Positions 32,237 to 40,442 of a stretch of 64,000 nucleotides of DNA are shown here, piece after piece. The DNA is from Bacillota bacterium (GTDB lineage Bacteria; Bacillota; Clostridia; Oscillospirales; Acutalibacteraceae). The stretch spans positions 1 to 64,000 of the forward strand of contig JAEZGM010000031.1 in NCBI GenBank assembly GCA_023416955.1, given 5' to 3'. A model generated the notes under the pieces. The model saw only the letters and a list, made by a program, of their open reading frames with translations. It made no database searches and had not been told where the DNA came from. Numbering within the stretch: position 1 is the first letter of the stretch; each line of letters opens with the position of its first letter. The translations under genes and the position numbers were made by a program.

Positions 32237-33313
32237 ATGAAACAAGAACGATTGGAACGGTTTTTTGAAAACATGAAGCGTGAGGGGCTGGAACAGGCGG
32301 TCGTCAGCGACCCGGCCGGAATTTTTTATCTGACCAGGCGCTGGATTGAGCCGGGCGAGCGGCTTTTGGCGCTCTACCTCAACCGCAGCGGTGGGAATAA
32401 GCTGTTTGTGAATGAACTGTTCACTGTTCCGGAAGACCTCGGCGTGGAAAAAATCTGGTTTTCCGATACAGATGATTCCATGGCGCTGCTGAGCGGGGCA
32501 ATTGACCATTCAAAGCCGCTCGGCGTGGACAAAAACCTGCCCGCGCGGTTTTTATTGCCGCTGATCAGTGTGGGCGCGGGGACTTCTTTTGTGAATGTGT
32601 CGCCCTGCGTGGACGCGGTTCGCTCCTGCAAGGACGAGGAAGAAAAAGCGTTCATGCGCGAAGCGTCCCGGCTGAATGACGCGGGTATGGCGGAGTTTAA
32701 GAAATGCATCCGTCCCGGTATCACGGAGCGCGAGCTTGCCTCCGGCATGGAGAAAATTTACCGCTCGCTGGGCGCGGACGGGTATTCTTTCCTGCCGCTG
32801 GTCGGCTTCGGGAAAAACGCGGCGATCGGGCACCATGAGCCGGACGATACCCCCCTGCGGGAAGGCGACTGTGTCCTGCTTGACGTCGGCTGCAAAAAAG
32901 ATAATTACTGCGCCGACATGACGCGCACCTTCTTCTTTAAGTCCGTACCGGAAAAGTCCCGGGAGGTCTATGAAATCGTACGCCGGGCGAACCTTGCCGC
33001 CGAAGCAATCATTAAACCGGGCGTGCCGTTCTGTGAGATTGACCGCGCAGCGCGCTCCGTGATTGAACAGGCGGGATACGGCAAGAACTTCACCCACCGC
33101 TTAGGGCATTCCATCGGAATTGAGGTACACGAGCCGGGTGACGTTTCCTCCGCCAATACCAATACCGTTAAGCCGGGCATGACTTTTTCCATTGAACCCG
33201 GTGTGTATCTGGATGGAAAAGTTGGTGTGCGGATTGAAGATTTGGTACTGGTGACGGAAGACGGCTGTGAGGTACTGAATCATTTTCCCAAGGAACTGCA
33301 AGTGGTCGAGTGA
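32237..33313 (+). CDS. second M24 family metallopeptidase, Xaa-Pro peptidase type
   Basis: A 358-residue homologue of the previous gene, only moderately similar. The M24 ligands are complete: DVGCKKDNYCADMTRT, HRLGHSIGIEVHE, SIEPGVYLDG and RIEDLVLV. The substrate-facing FLPLVGFGKNAAIGHHEPDD differs from gene 1, so the two probably have different peptide preferences (for example Xaa-Pro versus Xaa-Hyp, inference). AAGGAAGAT precedes the ATG. It lies 41 bp before the glycyl-radical activase gene, tying peptide hydrolysis to hydroxyproline dehydration. Confidence 0.88.
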   Translation: MKQERLERFFENMKREGLEQAVVSDPAGIFYLTRRWIEPGERLLALYLNRSGGNKLFVNELFTVPEDLGVEKIWFSDTDDSMALLSGAIDHSKPLGVDKNLPARFLLPLISVGAGTSFVNVSPCVDAVRSCKDEEEKAFMREASRLNDAGMAEFKKCIRPGITERELASGMEKIYRSLGADGYSFLPLVGFGKNAAIGHHEPDDTPLREGDCVLLDVGCKKDNYCADMTRTFFFKSVPEKSREVYEIVRRANLAAEAIIKPGVPFCEIDRAARSVIEQAGYGKNFTHRLGHSIGIEVHEPGDVSSANTNTVKPGMTFSIEPGVYLDGKVGVRIEDLVLVTEDGCEVLNHFPKELQVVE

Positions 33314-33353
33314 TCCGGCGTAAAGTATACGCCTGACGATAAGGAGCCGAACG

Positions 33354-34271
33354 ATGGAGCAGCCATTGATCTACAACATACAGCGGTATTCTATTCACGA
33401 CGGGGACGGAATCCGCACCACCATTTTCTTTAAGGGCTGCCCGCTTCGCTGCGGCTGGTGCCATAACCCCGAAAGCCAGAACTTTTTGCAGGAGCTGTTG
33501 TTTGACACGGAAAAATGCACGGGCTGCGGCGCGTGCGCCGGGGCGTGTACAGCCCACGCGGTCCAACTGAACGCGGAACATAAGGCGGAAACCGACCGCG
33601 AAGTCTGCGCGCTGTGCGGCGAATGTCTGGATTACTGCCTTTCCTGCGCAAGGAGCATTGCGGGGCGTACCTATGAAATCGAAGAGCTGGTGCGTGAAGC
33701 GGAAAAAGACCGTATGTTTTACGAGCAGTCCGGCGGGGGCATTACGCTTTCCGGCGGGGAAGTGATGGCACAGCCGATGGACTATATTGAGCGGATTGCC
33801 GCGCGACTTTTTGAAAAAGGCTACAGCGTCAATATCGATACCTGTGGCTATGTGCCGTATGAGCGCTTTGCGCGCATTCTTCCGTACACCGACGTATTCC
33901 TATATGATATTAAGGAGATGAATTCGGAAAAGCACCGGGCGCTTACCGGCGTGGGCAATGAGCTGATTTTGGAAAACCTGAGCAAATTAAGCGGAGCAGG
34001 CGCAAAAATTTACCTGCGCTTGCCGTTAATTGCGGGGGTGAATGCCGATGAGGAACATATTCGTTCTGTAATCTCTTTTTTGCAAAGCGGGGCAGCGGTG
34101 GAGCGGATTTACCTTTTGCCCTACCATAATACGGGAAAGAGCAAATACGGCAGGCTCAGCCGCGACTATGACACGGCGAAATTATTTGAAATACCCGCAA
34201 GGGAACAGTTGGAACATTTTGCGGAACAATTCCGTCAGAGCGGGTTCACCAAAGTACAGATAGGGGGTTAG
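33354..34271 (+). CDS. glycyl-radical enzyme activase (for HypD)
   Basis: A 305-residue radical SAM enzyme that installs the glycyl radical on its partner. The SAM cluster motif is CPLRCGWCHNPE (CxxxCxxC as FFKGCPLRCGWC), and an inserted ferredoxin-like domain has two Cys sets (CTGCGACAGAC and CALCGECLDYC), as in many non-PFL activases. GGGITLSGGE is the SAM-binding motif. It is directly upstream of hypD (4 bp), so the pair forms an enzyme/activase unit. AAGGAG lies upstream of the ATG. Confidence 0.93.
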   Translation: MEQPLIYNIQRYSIHDGDGIRTTIFFKGCPLRCGWCHNPESQNFLQELLFDTEKCTGCGACAGACTAHAVQLNAEHKAETDREVCALCGECLDYCLSCARSIAGRTYEIEELVREAEKDRMFYEQSGGGITLSGGEVMAQPMDYIERIAARLFEKGYSVNIDTCGYVPYERFARILPYTDVFLYDIKEMNSEKHRALTGVGNELILENLSKLSGAGAKIYLRLPLIAGVNADEEHIRSVISFLQSGAAVERIYLLPYHNTGKSKYGRLSRDYDTAKLFEIPAREQLEHFAEQFRQSGFTKVQIGG

Positions 34272-34275
34272 CATA

Positions 34276-36651
34276 ATGGAACAGCATGGCATGAACGAGC
34301 GTATCCGCAAGCTGCGCGAGCAGAGCCTGAACACGGAAGCGACGCTTTATATGGAGCGCGCGGAGCTGGTGACACAGGCATACGAAAAATACGAGGGAAC
34401 GGTTTCCGTCCCGGAACTGCGCGCCCTGACCATGAAGTATTTCTTCGAGCACAAAACGCTCTGTATTAACGAAGGGGAACTGATTGTCGGGGAAAAGGGC
34501 GACGCCCCGAATGCCGCGCCCACCTTTCCGGAGCTTTGCTGCCATACACTGGAAGATATGCGCCTGATGAACGACCGCGACCTGATTCGCTTTCGGGTGT
34601 CTGATGAAGATCTTCGCCTGCAAAAGGAGCGCATTATTCCGTTCTGGAGCAAGCGTTCCATCCGCCATAAAATTATGGAGAATATGACGGACGAGTGGAA
34701 ATCTGCCTATGAATGCGGTATTTTCACGGAGTTTATGGAGCAGCGCGGCCCGGGGCACACGGTCGGCTCCGAAAAAATCTATCTGCGCGGTTTTCTGGAG
34801 TATCAGCAGGACATTCAGAAGGCGATTGACCGGCTGGATTATCTGCACGACTCCGAGGCGCTTGCGAAAAAATCCCAGCTGAAAGGTATGAGCATCGCGT
34901 GCGACGCCATTATGCTTCTCGGCAAACGCTACGCGGCTTTGGCGCGTGAACTGGCGGCGCAAACGCGGGACGAAGCGTGGAAAAACGACCTGCTGCTGAT
35001 TGCCGAAAACTGCGACGTTGTGCCCGCGCACAAGCCGCAAACGTTTCATCAGGCGCTGCAAATGTATTGGTTTGTGCATCTGGGCGTAACCAGCGAGCTG
35101 AATCCGTGGGATTCCTACAGCCCCGGGCGGCTCGACCAGCATATGGTTCCGTTCTACCGGCGCGACACCGAAAGCGGCATTCTGAACCGTGACCGCGCGC
35201 TGGAGCTTTTGGAGTGCCTTTGGGTTAAATTCAACAACCAGCCCGCGCCGCCGAAGGTCGGCATCACGCTGAAAGAAAGCAGTACCTACACGGATTTTGC
35301 GAACATCAATACCGGGGGCGTGACCCCGACCGGAGAAGACGGCGTAAACGACGTGAGTTACCTGATTTTGGACTGTATGGACGATATGAAGCTGCTCCAG
35401 CCAAGCTCCAACGTGCAGATCAGCCGGAAGAACCCCAACAAATTTTTGAAGCGCGCCTGTGAAATTTCGCGCAAGGGCTGGGGACAGCCCGCGTTCTACA
35501 ATACGGAGGCCATTATTCAGGAGCTGCTCAACGCGGGGAAATCCATTGAGGACGCGCGGCGCGGCGGAACCAGCGGCTGTGTGGAAACGGGTGCCTTCGG
35601 CAACGAGGCCTATATTCTGACCGGGTATTTCAATATTCCGAAAATACTGGAGCTGACCCTGTTTAACGGGTACGACCATGTTGCGCGGCGCCAGCTTGGC
35701 TTGCCGCTCGGGTACGCGAAGGACTTCAAAAGCTACGGCGAACTGCTGGAAGCGTTCCAAAAGCAGATGAACTATTTTATTGATATGAAGGTTGCCGGAA
35801 GCAACGTCATCGAAATGATCTATGCCAATTATATGCCTGTACCGTTCCTTTCTGTCATCACCAATGACTGTATTATGAAAGGAAAGGATTATAACGCGGG
35901 TGGCGCGCGCTATAATACCAATTATATTCAGGGTGTGGGTATCGGCACGATTACGGACTGTCTTGCGTCAATTAAATATAACGTTTTCGAAAAGCAGACC
36001 TTTTCCATGGAAGAGCTTATTCAGGCGATGGGCGATAATTTTGAGGGGCACGCGCGCACGCTGAATCTGGTACGCAACCGCACGCCGAAATACGGCAACG
36101 ACGACAATTACGCGGATGATATTATGAAATGGGTCTTTGATCTGTATCAGAAGTCCGTAACAGGAAGACCGAATATGAAGGGCGGCTGCTACGCTGTGGA
36201 TATGCTGCCCACCACTTGCCATGTTTATTTCGGCGAGGTGATGCTGGCAAGTCCGAACGGCAGGCTGGCGCACAAGCCCGTTTCCGAAGGAATTTCGCCG
36301 GAAAAGGGGGCGGATACCCACGGCCCCACGGCGGTGATTCAATCCGCGTCGAAAATGGATCACCTGCGCACCGGCGGCACACTTTTGAATCAGAAGTTTA
36401 CGCCTGCGGTGCTGGCGGGGCAGAACGGAATCGACCAGCTTGCGAATCTGGTGCGTACTTATTTCAATATGGACGGCCACCACATTCAGTTCAATGTCAT
36501 TGACCGCAAAACGCTGGTTGACGCGCAGAATCACCCGGAGGAATACCGTGACCTGATTGTGCGCGTGGCAGGCTACAGCGACCACTTCCGCAATCTTTCC
36601 AAAGAATTGCAGGACGAAATCATTGAACGCACGGAGCAGAACTTTGCGTGA
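34276..36651 (+). CDS. hypD: trans-4-hydroxy-L-proline dehydratase HypD (glycyl radical enzyme)
   Basis: A 791-residue glycyl radical enzyme that removes water from trans-4-hydroxy-L-proline to give pyrroline-5-carboxylate. The thiyl-radical cysteine is Cys435 (GGTSGCVETGAFG) and the radical glycine is Gly766 (RVAGYSDHF), positions close to those of the characterised C. difficile enzyme. GCVETG distinguishes this clade from PFL, and glycerol and choline lyases have other residues there. The length and both motifs are complete. It is oxygen-sensitive by nature, in line with a strict anaerobe. It is followed 35 bp later by proC, which takes its product. Confidence 0.94.
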   Translation: MEQHGMNERIRKLREQSLNTEATLYMERAELVTQAYEKYEGTVSVPELRALTMKYFFEHKTLCINEGELIVGEKGDAPNAAPTFPELCCHTLEDMRLMNDRDLIRFRVSDEDLRLQKERIIPFWSKRSIRHKIMENMTDEWKSAYECGIFTEFMEQRGPGHTVGSEKIYLRGFLEYQQDIQKAIDRLDYLHDSEALAKKSQLKGMSIACDAIMLLGKRYAALARELAAQTRDEAWKNDLLLIAENCDVVPAHKPQTFHQALQMYWFVHLGVTSELNPWDSYSPGRLDQHMVPFYRRDTESGILNRDRALELLECLWVKFNNQPAPPKVGITLKESSTYTDFANINTGGVTPTGEDGVNDVSYLILDCMDDMKLLQPSSNVQISRKNPNKFLKRACEISRKGWGQPAFYNTEAIIQELLNAGKSIEDARRGGTSGCVETGAFGNEAYILTGYFNIPKILELTLFNGYDHVARRQLGLPLGYAKDFKSYGELLEAFQKQMNYFIDMKVAGSNVIEMIYANYMPVPFLSVITNDCIMKGKDYNAGGARYNTNYIQGVGIGTITDCLASIKYNVFEKQTFSMEELIQAMGDNFEGHARTLNLVRNRTPKYGNDDNYADDIMKWVFDLYQKSVTGRPNMKGGCYAVDMLPTTCHVYFGEVMLASPNGRLAHKPVSEGISPEKGADTHGPTAVIQSASKMDHLRTGGTLLNQKFTPAVLAGQNGIDQLANLVRTYFNMDGHHIQFNVIDRKTLVDAQNHPEEYRDLIVRVAGYSDHFRNLSKELQDEIIERTEQNFA

Positions 36652-36686
36652 TTTTTGCCGTGCGTAAAATAAAGGAGAAGAAAGCT

Positions 36687-37481
36687 ATGAAACTGGGATT
36701 CATCGGCTGCGGCAACATGGCAGGTGCTATGATGGGGGGCATTATCAAAAGCGGAGTGCTTCCGGCGGAGGAAATTATTGCGTCTAATTTAAGCGCGGCA
36801 AAACTGGAACAGGCACAGCGGATGCTGGGTATCGCGGCGGCAGAAAGCAACAGGGAAGTGGTGGAGAAGGCGGAAACGGTGGTTCTTTCCGTTAAGCCGC
36901 TGTTCTATGAGAGCGTAATCAAGGAAATTGCGGAATTCGTCAGGCCGAAGCAGGTGATTATCAGCATTGCGCCGGGCAAAACGCTGGCGTGGCTGGGTGA
37001 ACTCTTCGACAAGCCGGTAAAAATCGTCAGAACCATGCCCAACACGCCCGCCTTGGTGGGCGAGGGAATCACCGCCGTTACCCCGAACGAGCTGGTTACC
37101 CCGGAGGAGTTGGAGGAGGCCTGCCGGCTCCTCCGCGGCTTCGGAAAAGCGGAAGTAATTCCCGAAAGGCTGATGGACGTGGCGGTTTCCGTCAGCGGCA
37201 GTTCCCCTGCTTATGTATTCCTATTTATTGAAGCGATGGCCGACGCGGCGGTCGCGGACGGAATGCCGCGCAAGCAGGCCTACGAGTTCGCGGCGCAGGC
37301 GGTGCTTGGCAGCGCAAAGATGGTGCTCGAAACCGGAAAACACCCCGGCGAGCTGAAAGATATGGTTTGCTCCCCAGGCGGAACAACGATTGAAGCGGTG
37401 CGGGTTCTGGAGGAAAAGGGACTGCGCAGCAGTGTGATTGAAGCGATGAAAGCCTGTACGAAAATGGCGAGATCCCTGTAG
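36687..37481 (+). CDS. proC: pyrroline-5-carboxylate reductase ProC
   Basis: A 264-residue NAD(P)H-dependent reductase making L-proline from pyrroline-5-carboxylate. The Rossmann motif GFIGCGNMAGAMMGGI, VRTMPNTPALVGEG and the C-terminal signature DMVCSPGGTTIEAVRVLEEKG are characteristic. ATG 36687 follows AAAGGAG. In this locus it links both HypD (from hydroxyproline) and the aminotransferase (from ornithine) to L-proline and so to PrdF and PrdAB. Last gene before a strong bidirectional terminator. Confidence 0.95.
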   Translation: MKLGFIGCGNMAGAMMGGIIKSGVLPAEEIIASNLSAAKLEQAQRMLGIAAAESNREVVEKAETVVLSVKPLFYESVIKEIAEFVRPKQVIISIAPGKTLAWLGELFDKPVKIVRTMPNTPALVGEGITAVTPNELVTPEELEEACRLLRGFGKAEVIPERLMDVAVSVSGSSPAYVFLFIEAMADAAVADGMPRKQAYEFAAQAVLGSAKMVLETGKHPGELKDMVCSPGGTTIEAVRVLEEKGLRSSVIEAMKACTKMARSL

Positions 37482-37502
37482 CTTCTATTTTATAAAATAA
37501 AA

Positions 37503-37545
37503 ATAAGCCTTTGCTCCCACCCGCGTCGGGAGCAAAGGCTTATTC
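37503..37545. terminator. bidirectional terminator between proC and the amino acid ABC operon
   Basis: A perfect 17-bp stem: AATAAGCCTTTGCTCCC (37503-37519) with its complement at 37529-37545, 9-nt loop, A/T-rich on both sides. Confidence 0.88.
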
Positions 37546-37551
37546 GAATTC

Positions 37552-38274
37552 TTAGGAAAGTATTCTGGATAAAAACAACGTTGTGCGGTACTCCTTTGGG
37601 CTGGTGAAAATCTCCTCCGGTCGGCCTTCTTCTACAATATAGCCGTTATCCATGAAAATAACCCGGTCTGCCACATCCCTTGCAAAACCCATTTCATGGG
37701 TTACAACAATCATCGTCATCCCGTCCTTCGCCAGCTTTTTCATCACCTCAAGCACGTCCCCCACCAATTCGGGGTCAAGCGCGGAGGTCGGTTCGTCGAA
37801 CAGCAGTGCTTTCGGCTCCATGGCGAGCGCCCGCGCAATGGCGACCCGCTGCTGCTGGCCGCCGGAAAGAGTGGCGGGCATTGCGCCGGCCTTGTCAGCC
37901 AGACCTACTTTATTTAAAAGTTCCAGTGCAGCTGTCTTTGCTTCCGCCTTGCTTTTCTTTTTTGTAAGCACGGGCGCCAGCGTCACATTTTCCAGCACTG
38001 TTTTTAAAGGAAACAGGTTGAACCGCTGAAACACCATGCCGACTTCCTCACGGAACAGGCGGATGTCCGACCCGTCGGTCACTTCTTTTCCCCGGTAGGA
38101 AATCGTTCCGCCGGAAGGCGTTTCCAACCGGTTGATGCACCGTAAAAACGTGCTTTTCCCAGAGCCGGAAGGGCCGATAATGCAGACCACTTCCCCCTCT
38201 TCAATCTCAAGGTTAATGTCCTTCAATACTTCATTTTCACCAAAACACTTTGACAAGTGGTTTACCTGTATCAT
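37552..38274 (-). CDS. polar amino acid ABC transporter ATPase (GlnQ type)
   Basis: A 240-residue ATPase of the PAAT family. Walker [11 protein letters not shown]-loop FQRFNLF, signature [15 protein letters not shown] and Walker [12 protein letters not shown] are all present. It is the last gene of an SBP-permease-ATPase operon, its ATG touching the permease stop. Substrate is not coded in the ATPase; proximity to the hydroxyproline/proline locus suggests uptake of proline, hydroxyproline, ornithine or similar, as inference. Confidence 0.92.
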   Translation of the reverse strand: MIQVNHLSKCFGENEVLKDINLEIEEGEVVCIIGPSGSGKSTFLRCINRLETPSGGTISYRGKEVTDGSDIRLFREEVGMVFQRFNLFPLKTVLENVTLAPVLTKKKSKAEAKTAALELLNKVGLADKAGAMPATLSGGQQQRVAIARALAMEPKALLFDEPTSALDPELVGDVLEVMKKLAKDGMTMIVVTHEMGFARDVADRVIFMDNGYIVEEGRPEEIFTSPKEYRTTLFLSRILS

Positions 38275-38922
38275 TTATTTCCCTCCCAGCTTCTTCTCCA
38301 CCTGCTTCTGAAGCAGAATCAGTGCGGATATAATCACCAGATAAAACAGCGCCAGTACGGAATATGTACGGATGGTATCGAAACTCAGCGCGGCATAATT
38401 CTGCGCAAGGTGGGTCACTTCGTTTACCGTGATCACAGACAGCAGTGCCGTATCCTTCACGGAAATGATGAATTGGTTGAAAAGTGCGGGCAGCATGGTC
38501 TTAAAGGCGGGCGGCACGATCAGGTGGAAAAAAGTCTGCGGCCAGCTCAGCCCGAGCGAAAGCCCGGCTTCCCGCTGACCGGCGTCGACCCCCTGCAGCG
38601 CACCCCGAACGATTTCAGCAATAAAGGCGCCGGAATTAAGCGCGATGACAACGATGCCAACCGTTGTTGCCGGCCAGTTTGCGCCAAAGAGCTTTGGAAT
38701 GACAAAATATACATACAATGCCTGCACCATAAGCGGCGTACCGCGGATGACCCAGACATATGCTCCGGCAATCACCCTTGCCGCTCTGCTGTTTGACTGC
38801 AGCGCGTAACCGGAAATGCTGCCGATGATAAAACCGAAGAAAATACCGACGATGGCGATTAAAAGGGTGAGTTCCAATCCGGTGAAAAGCATCGGCAGCA
38901 AGACTGTAATGAGTTCCGACAT
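38275..38922 (-). CDS. polar amino acid ABC transporter permease
   Basis: A 215-residue HisM/GlnP-type permease with about five membrane helices. The conserved EAA loop (EAGLSLGLSWPQTFFHLIVPPAF) and the region WVIRGTPLMVQALYVYF are visible. It pairs with the ATPase downstream and forms a homodimer channel in this family. AAAGGATTTTAT precedes the ATG. A 128-bp gap with a stable hairpin separates it from the binding-protein gene. Confidence 0.92.
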   Translation of the reverse strand: MSELITVLLPMLFTGLELTLLIAIVGIFFGFIIGSISGYALQSNSRAARVIAGAYVWVIRGTPLMVQALYVYFVIPKLFGANWPATTVGIVVIALNSGAFIAEIVRGALQGVDAGQREAGLSLGLSWPQTFFHLIVPPAFKTMLPALFNQFIISVKDTALLSVITVNEVTHLAQNYAALSFDTIRTYSVLALFYLVIISALILLQKQVEKKLGGK

Positions 38923-38994
38923 ATAAAATCCTTTCCTCTGCCGACCCGAAAGCTGAGGTTAGCCGATCTGCAGAAATGAACTCAAATGCGTTCA

Positions 38995-39036
38995 CAGCGG
39001 CAGAGAATGCTTCTGATTGAGGGCATTCTGCCGCTG
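38995..39036 (-). terminator. intercistronic hairpin after the binding-protein gene
   Basis: CAGCGGCAGAGAATGC (38995-39010) pairs with GCATTCTGCCGCTG (39023-39036), with a 2-nt bulge. It has no T run and probably stabilises or partly terminates the message, which would give more binding protein than permease. Confidence 0.55.
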
Positions 39037-39050
39037 CGAGAGGAGGGAGA

Positions 39051-39899
39051 TTATTTGAACCATTTATCTTCAAGCTTTGCCATGGTGCCGTCCGATTCCA
39101 GTTCCGCCAGTGCCGCGTTAAACTCTTTCAGATATTTAAAATTCTTACTGAAAGCGATTGCGTACGGCGACTGTCCTTTGTTAAACTGATCGCCGACCAT
39201 TTTTAGCTTTGTTCCGGTGGCTGTTTTAATATAGAAGGCAGCGCCGGGCTGATCCTGAATCACGGCATCCACTTTCTTCTGTTCCAGCGCCTCGTAAGCG
39301 GTCGTAATGGTGTCGTGTACCTGGATGGTGGAATCCTTCAGGTTCTCCTGTGCGTACATATGGGAAGCGGTTCCTTTTTCCACCGCGACGGTTTTACCGG
39401 CAAGGTCCTTTACGCTGGTGATTCCTTTCTCATTTTCAGAGTTCACCATCACGACTTGGCCGGAATCCTGGTAGGTATTGGAAAAGTCCATTACCTGCTT
39501 CCTTTTGTCGGTGGCGCAAAGCGCGGCAGCCGCCATGTCCAGTTTTCCTTCGGCGACGGAAGTGGTCAGCGCGGAGTAATCCATTGCCTGAATTGCCCCA
39601 TAGGAGATCTGAAAGCCAAGCTTCTTCTGCAGCGCGTTGATCAGGTCGATGTCATATCCGATCAGGGTTTTGCCGTCTTTATCATAATATGAAAATGGTC
39701 CGAACAGACCCGAAGTACCCACTTTCAGCAGGACGCCCTTTAAGGAACCGTCAACGCTGGCGGCGGAACTTGCACTGCCGCCGGACGCAGCCTGTGAAGC
39801 AGCCGCAGGGGTGGAGGAAGCGGAACCGCACCCGGCTGCCAGTACCAATACCGTCGCTGCGGCCAGCAAGAAAGAAATAATTCTTTTGCATTTTTTCAT
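39051..39899 (-). CDS. polar amino acid-binding lipoprotein
   Basis: A 282-residue SBP_bac_3 family protein. The N-terminus is a lipoprotein signal with lipobox LAAGC (Cys about residue 24), followed by a Ser/Ala-rich linker to about residue 50. Core motifs GPFSYYDKDGKTLIGYDIDL and SALTTSVAEGKLDMAAAAL are typical. First gene of the operon, driven by the promoter at 40091-40119 and a leader terminator. Ligand not determinable from sequence; candidates are the amino acids metabolised by the divergent locus. Confidence 0.9.
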   Translation of the reverse strand: MKKCKRIISFLLAAATVLVLAAGCGSASSTPAAASQAASGGSASSAASVDGSLKGVLLKVGTSGLFGPFSYYDKDGKTLIGYDIDLINALQKKLGFQISYGAIQAMDYSALTTSVAEGKLDMAAAALCATDKRKQVMDFSNTYQDSGQVVMVNSENEKGITSVKDLAGKTVAVEKGTASHMYAQENLKDSTIQVHDTITTAYEALEQKKVDAVIQDQPGAAFYIKTATGTKLKMVGDQFNKGQSPYAIAFSKNFKYLKEFNAALAELESDGTMAKLEDKWFK

Positions 39900-40010
39900 G
39901 GGAATATCTCCTTTTCATATTTTGATTTATTGCAGAACAGCGCACTGCCCAAAAGGACAATGCGCCGTTGCATTTACGGAAATTCATTACTCTTAGGCAA
40001 ATCGTGCTAT

Positions 40011-40052
40011 AAAAAAGGCCGCTATGAAAACAGCGATGTTTTTCATAACGGC
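40011..40052 (-). terminator. intrinsic terminator in the 5' leader of the amino acid ABC operon
   Basis: GCCGCTATGAAAA (40018-40030) pairs with TTTTCATAACGGC (40040-40052). On the minus strand it is followed by CTTTTTTATAG. No gene lies upstream on that strand, so it terminates the leader RNA made from the promoter at 40091-40119. Confidence 0.72.
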
Positions 40053-40090
40053 GTCATTGCCTGTGATTTTCGTGAAATTAATTTTTAAAC

Positions 40091-40119
40091 ATTCTACTAT
40101 TTAATCTTGAAAAATACAA
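40091..40119 (-). promoter_or_regulatory. promoter of the amino acid ABC operon
   Basis: On the minus strand TTGTAT (40119-40114) and TAGAAT (40096-40091) are 17 bp apart; the leader reaches the terminator after about 30 nt. The rest of the 543-bp gap (40120-40442) shows no gene; TATAAT at 40381-40386 may be the recQ -10 box (its -35 TTGTAC is 19 bp away). Confidence 0.6.
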
Positions 40120-40442
40120 CATGTTTTACAAATATTATCTGTTTGCACATGACGAAGTATGAAATTATCAATATTTTATCCATTTAATACAACAAAACTA
40201 TGAATTGGTAAAGCTGCTCGGCTGTAGGATTTTTAACAAGGCGGTCACGCTGTCATCGCGGCGTATGTGCCCTTGCCGGGAATCCGCGTTTATCCGTTGC
40301 TGAAAGAACATTGAGACCGGATAAGCCAGGCGGTGTAAAGGATACTAAATAAAAATTGTACCCGCAGCTGTACATCATGTTATAATGAATTTATATCATG
40401 ATAATGAATGCAATAAAACGATGAACCATAGGGGGACAAAGC

